A stretch of 29,851 bases of DNA from DATMYQ01 sp035560935 (lineage in GTDB: Bacteria > Bacillota > Negativicutes > Sporomusales > Sporomusaceae), in assembly GCA_035560935.1 (NCBI GenBank), contig DATMYQ010000193.1:1-29851 (forward strand). The letters are read 5' to 3'. Below, in pieces: positions 8,129-15,190 of this stretch. The notes beneath the pieces were generated by a model, which saw only the letters and a program-made list of their open reading frames with translations, searched no databases and was not told the origin of the DNA. Every line of letters begins with the position of its first letter. The first letter of the stretch is position 1. The position numbers and the translations under genes were made by a program.

Positions 8129-8806
8129 TTACAAATTCAGTTTGCTCAGCCACTCGGCTACTTCGCTCTGCGAATTTTTCACGTCCCGGCCCCGAATGGC
8201 CACACCGTTCAGGATAGTGGACTGGGGACACAGTTTCGTGACGTCCGCAATACTTCGTCCGAATTGGCTCCCCTCGTGGGTACAAAACGGTATAACGGTT
8301 TTTCCGGCCAGATTATATTCCGATAAAAATTTCGACACCGGCATGGGCATCGTTCCCCACCAGATCGGATAACCGACAAAAACCACATCATAGGATTCCA
8401 TGTTGGCGACTTTTGTTTTCAGTCGAGGCTGGATTTTTCCCGACAGTTCCTGCTGCGCCCGGTCCTTAACCGCTTCATAATCCTCAGGATACGGATCCAC
8501 CGTCACAATTTCAAAGAGCTCGCCGCCAATGTTCGCCTGAATTTGGTTAGCCAATTCCCGCGTATTGCCGGAATGAGAAAAATACGCCACCAGTATTTTT
8601 TTCGAGGAGGAAAGAGGTTGTGCTTGCGCTTTGCTGATAACACTATTCGATGCATTTTGCCCGGCAACAGCGTTTTTTTGTTCCTGAGAAGCGTTGGCGT
8701 TGCTGTTCTTTTCGCCGTCGTTATTCGCCGCATTATTTGCTGTACCGCAAGCGGTGAGGCTAAGCGTCAGCAGCAGGTACAGCACCAGTATCATTATTTT
8801 ATTCAT
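8129..8806 (-). CDS. Flavodoxin-like lipoprotein
   Basis: The N-terminus has a basic start, a hydrophobic stretch and the lipobox LTAC, so the mature protein should be lipid-anchored outside the membrane. An Asn/Ala/Ser-rich linker of about 45 residues follows, then a flavodoxin fold: KKILVAYFSHSGNTRELA (phosphate-binding loop SHSGNT), GYPIWWGTMPMPV and FCTHEGSQFGRS. It belongs with the 'flavodoxin_4/5' proteins often found beside aldo/keto reductases. The start chosen is the internal ATG at 8806, because an ATG at 8824 lacks a ribosome site; the choice is uncertain. Extracytoplasmic FMN proteins are uncommon, which makes the lipobox notable. It lies between the reductase and the MerR regulator. 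Confidence 0.85.
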   Translation of the reverse strand: MNKIMILVLYLLLTLSLTACGTANNAANNDGEKNSNANASQEQKNAVAGQNASNSVISKAQAQPLSSSKKILVAYFSHSGNTRELANQIQANIGGELFEIVTVDPYPEDYEAVKDRAQQELSGKIQPRLKTKVANMESYDVVFVGYPIWWGTMPMPVSKFLSEYNLAGKTVIPFCTHEGSQFGRSIADVTKLCPQSTILNGVAIRGRDVKNSQSEVAEWLSKLNL

Positions 8807-8909
8807 CGTAGTCCCGTCTTTCATCAGTATTTAATTTAATCCACACCCATGGCGCTATGGCCTGGCGTGAAATTGGCTTCACTTTATATCGGACAGCTTT
8901 TCAGTCCAT

Positions 8910-10049
8910 CTATCTACCGAAAGGATTCGATGTTTCAAAAACAGCCGCCACATCTTTCAAGCATTTAGTGATTTCAATATGCTGCGGGCAGTTTTGCTCG
9001 CACTGTTTGCATTCGATACAGTCTGATGCCTTGCCATAGGTTTTTGTATAATTGTCATAGTATACCCGCTGGGTGGAAAACATGGCGTTCAGCGCTTGCT
9101 TTTCCGCGTTGAACAGCGCGAAATAATTGGGAATGGCTATGTTTTGCGGGCATTCTTCCACACAATACTGGCAAGCCGTACAGGGAATAGCAATCGCTTC
9201 GTTAATCATGCCAACGGCCTTTTGGACAACGTCGTATTCGTCCGGTAACAACGGTTTAAATTCCTGCATATAACCGGTATTATCCAGCAGTTGCTCCATA
9301 TCCGACATCCCGCTCAGCACCATGAAAACCCCCTCATGGCTGGCGGCGAAACGGATCGCCCAGGAAGGTACGGACATATCCGGATGATAGTCTTTGAACA
9401 TCTGTTCCGTTTTTATGGGTACTTTGGCCAGCGTACCGCCTTTAACCGGCTCCATGACAATCACCGGCTTATTGTGTTTTCTCGCCACTTCGTAACATTT
9501 TCGCGACTGGATACTTTCATTGTCCCAATCCAGATAGTTAATCTGCAGTTGAACAAAGTCCACTTCCGGATGTTCTGTCAGGATTTGGTTCAGCAATTCG
9601 GCGTTGTCATGGTAAGAAAATCCTGCCTGGCGAATCTTGCCTTCTTTTTTCTTCTGCTGAATAAAGGCGAAACTGTCAAACTTCTGCGCAATCTCATAAT
9701 GCGATACGCCCAAATTATGAATCAGATAATAATCAAAGTAATCCACGCCGCATTTTTCCAACTGTTCGTTGAAAATCCGTTCCTGATCTTCCCGCGTCTT
9801 CAAAAACATGGTCGGCAGCTTGGTTGCCAAAGTGAAACTATCCCTTTTATGGCGTTTTACCAACGCTTCCCGGACGGCGATTTCACTTTGGTTCATGTGA
9901 TACATATACGCAGTGTCAAAATAAGTAAATCCTTTTTCCAGAAAAGTATCCACCATTTGGTTTAACGTATCCAGATCCACGCTGGCCGGATCATTCTGAT
10001 TCTTCACCGGCAAACGCATACAGCCAAATCCTAATTTTTTCTGGTCCAT
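8910..10049 (-). CDS. Aldo/keto reductase with C-terminal 4Fe-4S ferredoxin domain
   Basis: A 379-residue cytoplasmic oxidoreductase. The N-terminal two thirds is an aldo/keto reductase barrel with the catalytic tetrad visible as Asp45, Tyr50, Lys77 and His111 (FDTAYMY, ATKLP, LIHNLG). The C-terminal third has two cysteine clusters, CTACQYCVEECP and CIECKQCEQNCP, typical of a 2[4Fe-4S] ferredoxin-like domain. The combination suggests reduction of carbonyl compounds coupled to an iron-sulfur relay; the substrate is unknown. The ATG has AAGGAG 11 bases upstream. It is the first gene of the operon with the flavodoxin-like lipoprotein and regulator, under a MerR-type promoter at 10116-10146. Confidence 0.93.
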   Translation of the reverse strand: MDQKKLGFGCMRLPVKNQNDPASVDLDTLNQMVDTFLEKGFTYFDTAYMYHMNQSEIAVREALVKRHKRDSFTLATKLPTMFLKTREDQERIFNEQLEKCGVDYFDYYLIHNLGVSHYEIAQKFDSFAFIQQKKKEGKIRQAGFSYHDNAELLNQILTEHPEVDFVQLQINYLDWDNESIQSRKCYEVARKHNKPVIVMEPVKGGTLAKVPIKTEQMFKDYHPDMSVPSWAIRFAASHEGVFMVLSGMSDMEQLLDNTGYMQEFKPLLPDEYDVVQKAVGMINEAIAIPCTACQYCVEECPQNIAIPNYFALFNAEKQALNAMFSTQRVYYDNYTKTYGKASDCIECKQCEQNCPQHIEITKCLKDVAAVFETSNPFGR

Positions 10050-10115
10050 ATCGCTAGATTCTCCTTCATTTTTACTTACTTGGTTTCCCTTTTTATTTGG
10101 TGTATTACCAACTTA

Positions 10116-10146
10116 ACTCTATCACCTGGACTGAACTCTAAGTCAA
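10116..10146 (-). promoter_or_regulatory. MerR-type promoter of the aldo/keto reductase operon
   Basis: Reverse strand: TTGACT (10146-10141), a 19-bp spacer, TAGAGT (10121-10116). The spacer contains CTTAGAGTTCAGTCCAGG, a close relative of the dyad CTTGGAGTCAACTCCAAG known for NmlR/AdhR-type regulators. An overlong 19-bp spacer is the hallmark of MerR-activated promoters. Confidence 0.75.
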
Positions 10147-10231
10147 GGTTTTTTTAAGAATAAATTTAAAATTACAGCGCCGCCTGCACTAGAACAGTGC
10201 CGTTGGGATCGAAAAACATTGGCCCGGCCTA

Positions 10232-10256
10232 TTGACTTGGAGTTCACCTCATGTTG
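10232..10256 (+). promoter_or_regulatory. Degenerate MerR-type operator, orphan
   Basis: TTGACT followed by TGGAGTTCACCTCATG. It shares the 15 bases CCTATTGACTTGGAG with the promoter at 11534-11564, but no usable -10 lies 19 bp downstream and no gene follows in this direction. Probably a decayed copy. The surrounding gap 10050-10394 otherwise holds only the reductase promoter and the larC terminator. Confidence 0.4.
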
Positions 10257-10332
10257 CAACACAAAGTTCAGCGAACGCCTCATGGACTGGAGCGATAGAG
10301 GCAAGGAAACGACCACACAGCAAACCATGTTG

Positions 10333-10383
10333 AAAAAACGGGGAGATCCGCGTATATCACTAAGATATGCTGCGGATCTCCCC
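10333..10383 (-). terminator. Intrinsic terminator of larC
   Basis: A perfect 12-bp stem GGGGAGATCCGC/GCGGATCTCCCC (10340-10351 with 10372-10383), with inner pairing ATATC/GATAT, is followed on the reverse strand by six T residues (10338-10333). It lies 11 bp beyond the larC stop, arguing that the short gene ends here naturally. Confidence 0.9.
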
Positions 10384-10394
10384 ATATATCACCG

Positions 10395-11246
10395 TTATTT
10401 TGTTGCGTTGCTATCCCCACCACCAAGGTACACCCGCAAAACGTTAGGGATTTCCAGATCTCGGTGGCCGATACCATAACCAATTTTTTCTATGGAAAAA
10501 TCCATCTGATCGGTAAATACGTCCACATTCGCCGCCAAGATCGCCGCTCCGGTGGGCGTGGTGGTTTCAAAAGCCACGATCCCTGATTTCACCGGGATAT
10601 TTTTCAGGATTTCAACCGTTGCCGGCGCCGGAACAGGAATGATGCCATGGGCGCATTTCACAAACCCGCCCCCCACCTGAACCGTTGAAGCCATAATTTT
10701 ATCCACTTCTAAATAATCCAGACACACCGCCGCTCCCACAATATCAACGATTGAATCGACGGCCCCCACTTCATGGAAGTGCACTTCATACAACGGCTTC
10801 CCATGAACCTTGGCCTCCGCCTCAGCCACTTTCATGAAAATCGCCAGACTGATTTTTTTTACCCGATCCGTCGTGCCGCTGTTCCGAATAATGTCTTCAA
10901 TATCCTGCAGATTTCTGTGCACATGGTGGTCATGAGCGTTCCCGGCACCGGCGTCCGCCGGTGCTTCCGGATGATGGTGGTGATCTTGGTGATGTTGGTG
11001 ATGCGAGTGACCATGGTCATGTTTATGTTTATGAGCATGCGCCGTCTCTTTTAGGACTACATCCACCCGGGTGCCACTGATTCCTTTTTTATCGTCTTTT
11101 TTTACCTGCAGCTCATATTCGGAATCCAGTTTGAGCTTGGACAATTCCCGCCTCAAATAGTCCTCATCAACGCCCAAATCCAGCAGAGCCCCCAGATTCA
11201 TATCGCCGCTGATACCGCAAAAGCAATCATAATATAATATTTTCAT
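10395..11246 (-). CDS. larC: LarC N-terminal domain protein (LarC1), nickel-pincer cofactor assembly
   Basis: LarC inserts nickel into the pyridinium bisthiocarboxylate precursor of the nickel-pincer nucleotide used by lactate racemase and relatives. This 283-residue protein matches only the N-terminal LarC1 part: MKILYYDCFCGISGDMNLGA at the start, VHFHEVGAVDSIVDIVGA mid-protein, ETTTPTGAAIL and IGYGIGHRDLEIPNVLRVYLG at the end. Residues 70-110 form a His-rich linker (18 His), a likely nickel store. The C-terminal LarC2 domain, which binds CTP in characterised enzymes, is absent: a stop and strong terminator follow at once, and no larC2, larA, larB or larE is in the window. The start at 11246 is chosen for its AGGGGG site; the upstream ATG at 11273 overlaps the preceding mini-ORF stop. 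Confidence 0.9.
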   Translation of the reverse strand: MKILYYDCFCGISGDMNLGALLDLGVDEDYLRRELSKLKLDSEYELQVKKDDKKGISGTRVDVVLKETAHAHKHKHDHGHSHHQHHQDHHHHPEAPADAGAGNAHDHHVHRNLQDIEDIIRNSGTTDRVKKISLAIFMKVAEAEAKVHGKPLYEVHFHEVGAVDSIVDIVGAAVCLDYLEVDKIMASTVQVGGGFVKCAHGIIPVPAPATVEILKNIPVKSGIVAFETTTPTGAAILAANVDVFTDQMDFSIEKIGYGIGHRDLEIPNVLRVYLGGGDSNATK

Positions 11247-11265
11247 AATCCATCCCCCTGTTTTT

Positions 11266-11376
11266 TTATTCATTTTGACAGGATACCATTTTTACTGCTG
11301 GATCATTCACCGGGCAGGCATTTTCACAGGCGCCGCAGCCAATGCATTTTTGTGCGTTTTTTATGTATTTCCACAA
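11266..11376 (-). CDS. Mini-ferredoxin ORF, single 4Fe-4S motif (possibly a remnant)
   Basis: A 36-residue reading frame from a TTG contains KCIGCGACENACPVN, a full CxxCxxCxxxCP iron-sulfur motif (Cys11, 14, 17, 21), plus Cys33. It is too short for the usual listings. It ends at 11266 with its stop overlapping an ATG in frame with larC, 19 bp before the chosen larC start. An AGGGG lies 12 bases upstream of the TTG and just downstream of the MerR-type promoter at 11401-11431, so the transcript would begin almost at this site. It could be a real small ferredoxin co-expressed with LarC1, or the tail of a decayed larger ferredoxin gene; an in-frame stop precedes the TTG directly. Confidence 0.45.
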   Translation of the reverse strand: MWKYIKNAQKCIGCGACENACPVNDPAVKMVSCQNE

Positions 11377-11400
11377 ACGTCAATGTATCCCCTGAACCCT

Positions 11401-11431
11401 AGTTTACATCCTGCACTTAGCTCCATGTCAA
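11401..11431 (-). promoter_or_regulatory. MerR-type promoter upstream of mini-ferredoxin and larC
   Basis: Reverse strand: TTGACA (11431-11426), a 19-bp spacer, TAAACT (11406-11401). It matches the divergent promoter at 11534-11564 at 23 of 31 positions, including TGGAGC and GGATGTAA, although its dyad is weaker. Confidence 0.65.
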
Positions 11432-11533
11432 GTTCTTTAATACGAAGGGCCTGCATTAAAGGTATAATAAAGAGCATATCCATCAAAATTTCCCTGTCCG
11501 GTCTGACTTAAGCAAAAAAATTTATGCACCCTA

Positions 11534-11564
11534 TTGACTTGGAGCGGACTCAAGGATGTAATAT
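11534..11564 (+). promoter_or_regulatory. MerR-type promoter of the alpha/beta hydrolase unit
   Basis: TTGACT (11534-11539), a 19-bp spacer containing CTTGGAGCGGACTCAAGG, and TAATAT (11559-11564). The dyad GGAG/ACTC lies centred in the spacer as in NmlR/AdhR sites. The predicted leader to the hydrolase start is about 75 nt. Confidence 0.75.
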
Positions 11565-11646
11565 ATGATAATGTCCGGCACGCGAAATGCAGCCGGCAGT
11601 GACCCGTGCAATTGTCCATCACGAATAAACTCATATGAGGTATACT

Positions 11647-12624
11647 ATGCAGTACAACAGTAAATCCTACACACCGAAGAAACGCCTCTGGCTGCGCTGG
11701 CTGCTGGCCGGCGCATTCCTTCTGATGCTGGCCATAAACGGAGCCGGTCTTTGGGCCGGAAACATGATCTATGAAGAAACAAGTGTCTTACATTCCCATT
11801 TACACCGGCAAAACATGGATCGGTTCAAAACCGTTATAAGCAATAAAGGAACAGATAGGCACTGGGAGGAACTTTCCATCGAATCCCGCTTTGGCTATTC
11901 TTTGCACGGAACATATATTCCCAATCCCCAAAGCACTGATAAAACGCTGATCTTTTTGCACGGCTTTACGGAGAGCCGCGCCGCCGGTCTGTATTATATG
12001 GACATTTATCTAAATTCCGGCTATAATATTTTGCTTGTGGATTCGCGGGCTCACGGCGATAGCGGCGGTGATTCGGTCACCTGGGGAAATTATGAGAAAT
12101 ATGACCTGGATCAATGGGTGGATTGGGTAAGCCAGCGTTTCCCCCATGGTGTAATCGGAGTGCACGGAATCTCGATGGGTGCGGCGACGGCGCTTATGCA
12201 CGCAGAACTCAACGAAACCGGCAAACGGGTCGCTTTTTATATCGCCGACAGTTCTTATTCCGATTTCGAAACATTATTACTCATACAAATGAAGCAGCGC
12301 TTCTCGCTCTCAGGCACAGCGCTGCCAAAAATTTTACTGCAATACGCCAATGCGGCCGCCTATTTCAACTCCCGCTTTACTTTTTATCAGGCGTCACCCG
12401 TCCGTTCCGTACGCAACGTCACCACGCCGATTCTGTATATCCACGGCGAGGCCGATCATCTGGTTCCGGCCACCATGGCCCAGGAACTCTACTCCGCCAC
12501 CAAAGGCCCCCGTCAGCTGTATATGTTCCCGCACGCGGAACACGTGGCCGCCATTTTCGATGACCAGGACCGTTATGGAGGAGTAGTGCTGGATTTTGTT
12601 CGTGCCGTTGAGCAGCATAGTTAA
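11647..12624 (+). CDS. Alpha/beta hydrolase, membrane-anchored
   Basis: A serine hydrolase of the alpha/beta fold, related to YqkD-type proteins of Bacillota; the substrate is unknown. A basic N-terminus (PKKRLWLRW) precedes one hydrophobic segment (LLAGAFLLMLAINGAGLWAG), so the catalytic domain probably sits outside the membrane. The oxyanion region is FLHGFTESRAAG, and the likely triad is Ser176 in GISMG, Asp270 in GEADHLVP and His299 in HAEHVA. The start at 11647 has GAGG seven bases upstream; an ATG at 11635 lies on that site and is less likely. It is followed 28 bp later by the SGNH hydrolase, so the two probably form an operon under the MerR-type promoter. Confidence 0.9.
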   Translation: MQYNSKSYTPKKRLWLRWLLAGAFLLMLAINGAGLWAGNMIYEETSVLHSHLHRQNMDRFKTVISNKGTDRHWEELSIESRFGYSLHGTYIPNPQSTDKTLIFLHGFTESRAAGLYYMDIYLNSGYNILLVDSRAHGDSGGDSVTWGNYEKYDLDQWVDWVSQRFPHGVIGVHGISMGAATALMHAELNETGKRVAFYIADSSYSDFETLLLIQMKQRFSLSGTALPKILLQYANAAAYFNSRFTFYQASPVRSVRNVTTPILYIHGEADHLVPATMAQELYSATKGPRQLYMFPHAEHVAAIFDDQDRYGGVVLDFVRAVEQHS

Positions 12625-12652
12625 ATTTGTCATCCATGAAAGGGGGCAATTT

Positions 12653-14038
12653 GTGAAAAACGCCCGTTTTAAATGTATTTTTTTAATCAGTTTTGCATTA
12701 AATTTCGCCATTTTTATTGCCGGCTATTTTATTTTGGAAACAACCCGGGAAGAAGCCGCCTGTGCAGCCGACAATATAGAATCCCCGGTGGTAAAACCGC
12801 TGCCTACCATACATTTTTCTCCACAAAATCAGGCTTCGTCAAAACCGTTCCTGACCTGGACCAAGGTCGAAGGGGCTGTGGCGTATGAACTGGAGCTCCT
12901 GGCGCAACCGCCGGAAAATCCGGCAAAACCGGCTTCTCCGCCCGACTGTTTGTTCTCAACAACCGCTATCTATGTCAACGGTTTTAACGCCAATCTGCCG
13001 GAGTATTTTACGGACATTTTTTTCTATTGGCGTGTTCGCGGCCTTGATATTGAGGGGAATCCCGTATCATCATTCTCTGATGCGGAAAAAGCGTATATGG
13101 ACCGGCTGCAGACTTCCGTTCAGAAACCCGTCCCCACATCCATTTTTAATCAAAGCGCCAATACCGCGTTACTGTATCCGGTTTATTCCTGGATTCCGGT
13201 CGCCGGCGCCGACAAATACGAAGTCGAGATTTTGGATGCTTCGCCGGAGAATCCCAATGGGACGGAACCGTCACGTCATCGGATCGACGACGCCATCGCC
13301 ACGGGTTTTGACTACTACGATAAGAATCCCCGCCTTGCCGAACACCTCCGCTATTGGCGGGTCCGGGGTCTCGACCAGGACGGAAATCCGGTGGGCGTAT
13401 ATTCCGATGCCGGGTCCTTGGGCGTCAGTCCTCTTATGCATTTTACGGTGGCGACATTTGGTGACAGCATCACTCATGGCGGCGGTAGCGTTTCCTATTC
13501 ACCGGCGGACTGGGAATACAGCTACCAGTATTATCTTAATTTCCCCAGCATAAACCTGGGTAAGAGCGGTGATACCAGTCAAAGCACTGTCGAGAGATTT
13601 GAACAGGATGTTTTGCCTTTTCAGCCGCAATACCTGATCATTTTGACCGGCACCAACAGTCTGCGTGGCGGAACCACCGCAGCTGAGATCATAGATAATT
13701 TGCAAGAATTAAAAGAAAAGTGTCTCAGCAATAATATCCGTCCGGTATTTTTGACACTGCCGCCCATTAACCCGGGCAACATTCAAAAAATCTTTGGTGA
13801 ATCCACCGTCCCGGACTGGCAGGAGCAAATGCGGCGGGTCAACGCTTTTATCCGAACCCAGGTGCATATTGATGTAGCCCGGGAAATGGAATCTCCCAAT
13901 GGAATCCTGCCGGCAAAATTGGCAATTGACGGACTCCATCTGGATATTGAGGGGAAAAAGAAAATTGCCATGGCCATAAATGCCAACTGGAGCCGCATTG
14001 TCGGCTTGCCTTGGCCGGACGTAATCACCGGGGATTAA
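12653..14038 (+). CDS. SGNH/GDSL hydrolase with two fibronectin-like repeats, exported
   Basis: An extracytoplasmic esterase or lipase-like protein of 461 residues. An N-terminal hydrophobic helix (residues about 8-28) acts as signal or anchor. Two homologous beta-sandwich-like repeats follow at about 50-150 and 155-265, each ending in a YWRVRGLD-type strand then a GNPV turn (RVRGLDIEGNPVSSFSDA and RVRGLDQDGNPVGVYSDA). The SGNH domain (about 265-461) shows block I GDSITHGG with nucleophile Ser272, block III GTNS and block V DGLH with Asp426/His429. The GTG at 12653 is chosen because AGGGGG lies six bases upstream; an ATG at 12596 would overlap the upstream gene. The substrate could be a polysaccharide acetyl group or lipid; this is not determined. 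Confidence 0.88.
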   Translation: MKNARFKCIFLISFALNFAIFIAGYFILETTREEAACAADNIESPVVKPLPTIHFSPQNQASSKPFLTWTKVEGAVAYELELLAQPPENPAKPASPPDCLFSTTAIYVNGFNANLPEYFTDIFFYWRVRGLDIEGNPVSSFSDAEKAYMDRLQTSVQKPVPTSIFNQSANTALLYPVYSWIPVAGADKYEVEILDASPENPNGTEPSRHRIDDAIATGFDYYDKNPRLAEHLRYWRVRGLDQDGNPVGVYSDAGSLGVSPLMHFTVATFGDSITHGGGSVSYSPADWEYSYQYYLNFPSINLGKSGDTSQSTVERFEQDVLPFQPQYLIILTGTNSLRGGTTAAEIIDNLQELKEKCLSNNIRPVFLTLPPINPGNIQKIFGESTVPDWQEQMRRVNAFIRTQVHIDVAREMESPNGILPAKLAIDGLHLDIEGKKKIAMAINANWSRIVGLPWPDVITGD

Positions 14039-14080
14039 CCGGGTATTGGCAACCTACCCGCACCGGTTAAAGATACAATT

Positions 14081-14944
14081 CTAATCCATCGTTTTAACCG
14101 CTGTGCCAATTTCATACCAAGAATTCCTTTTCAGTTCTAAAAACTTTGTATCAGGTGCATCCGCAGCAATGCATGCGGCAAGTTCATTAATAAGCACAGC
14201 GGCATTCAGTCCCCCGGGTATGTCCAAACCAAATTCGACAAGAATTTCTAAAAAATCATGGTGATGAGGGATCGCAATCTGCGGCCCGATGGCGCCAACA
14301 AGCTTCGAAATCTTTGCCGGCAAGTTTCCGGTCGCCTGAATGATCGCGATTGTGGGTTTTAATCCACGCAATTTATTGCATTGATCCTCCGTTGCCTGTC
14401 CGCCCCAAAGCAAAATGGTTGTGCCGTCCTTAGCCGTTACCAAATAGTTTAGCTGCTCCAGACAACCATACCAGTATGGTATTTCTTCTGCCGGTGGCCG
14501 CTTCAGTTTTTTGTTCAGTAACGCCAGTTCCGGATGATTGGCAAAACGTGTGCCATCCGGTGGCAGCACCACATGTCTGGTGGAAATGGCTTCCAGTGTA
14601 CAATCTTCAAACTCGAATTTTTCTCCGCCACGCATGAGACAAATTCTTTCCGCCGGAAGATCGCATAATTTACATAACTCAACCGCGGACAAATCACCCA
14701 CAAATACCTGGGACTTAAACTTTTTGGCAATCTCTTTAACGTCATTGACATGATCAAAGTGGATATGGGATATGAGCATATAATCCGCACCCATGACTTC
14801 ACTTACTGAAAAATTTTTATTAGGTGAGCCGGTAATATACGGATCAGTCAGAATCACCTTGCCATTTGGCAACACGATTTCAAAACAATTGGTCGTTATC
14901 CATCTGATTTTGATACCACTGACGAGGTCTATTCGTTGCGGCAT
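14081..14944 (-). CDS. Metallo-beta-lactamase fold hydrolase
   Basis: A 287-residue predicted zinc-dependent hydrolase of the MBL superfamily (UlaG/YtkL-like branch), cytoplasmic. The metal-binding motif HxHxDH is visible as SHIHFDHVND near residues 59-68, with further candidate metal ligands at STRHVVLPPDG and in the C-terminal AIPHHHDFLE. No signal peptide is present. The ATG is preceded by GGAGGGGG. The gene stands alone, convergent with the SGNH gene, and has a large palindrome in its upstream region. Substrate is unknown. Confidence 0.87.
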   Translation of the reverse strand: MPQRIDLVSGIKIRWITTNCFEIVLPNGKVILTDPYITGSPNKNFSVSEVMGADYMLISHIHFDHVNDVKEIAKKFKSQVFVGDLSAVELCKLCDLPAERICLMRGGEKFEFEDCTLEAISTRHVVLPPDGTRFANHPELALLNKKLKRPPAEEIPYWYGCLEQLNYLVTAKDGTTILLWGGQATEDQCNKLRGLKPTIAIIQATGNLPAKISKLVGAIGPQIAIPHHHDFLEILVEFGLDIPGGLNAAVLINELAACIAADAPDTKFLELKRNSWYEIGTAVKTMD

Positions 14945-14973
14945 TCTAATTCCCCCTCCTGTTTTAGTACGCT

Positions 14974-15005
14974 TGCGGACACCAAATCAGATTTGGAGTA
15001 CCGCA
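14974..15005. promoter_or_regulatory. Nested palindrome, candidate operator upstream of the MBL gene
   Basis: Core CCAAATC-A-GATTTGG (14982-14996) is flanked by outer arms TGCGG (14974-14978) and CCGCA (15001-15005). It begins 30 bp upstream of the MBL start codon, a position suited to a dimeric repressor. Confidence 0.5.
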
Positions 15006-15038
15006 ACATTTTTTGTTTGTCGAAATTCACAATTGTTA

Positions 15039-15068
15039 TTGACCGGAGACCCGTTTATTTGGTTTAAT
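15039..15068 (+). promoter_or_regulatory. Candidate promoter of fetA-like gene
   Basis: TTGACC (15039-15044), 18-bp spacer, TTTAAT (15063-15068). The leader would be about 115 nt. Confidence 0.45.
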
Positions 15069-15190
15069 ACGGACATAAGTCACCAACACAAATCAATCTT
15101 TTCCTTTCTATTATAACTTATATTTTCTGTTTCTACGTTTCAATAATCTATAATAGGGATGCTTGGCGGAAAGAGAAAGAAGGATGAAGT

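Noticed and set aside
10050..10394. A larC2 gene or frameshifted continuation downstream of larC1
   Set aside because: No frame in the gap carries recognisable LarC2 blocks, and a perfect 12-bp terminator follows larC1 within 11 bp.
10219..10479. Forward ORF downstream of the orphan MerR-type operator
   Set aside because: It runs through the larC terminator and antisense to the end of larC, with no ribosome-binding site and no recognisable domain.
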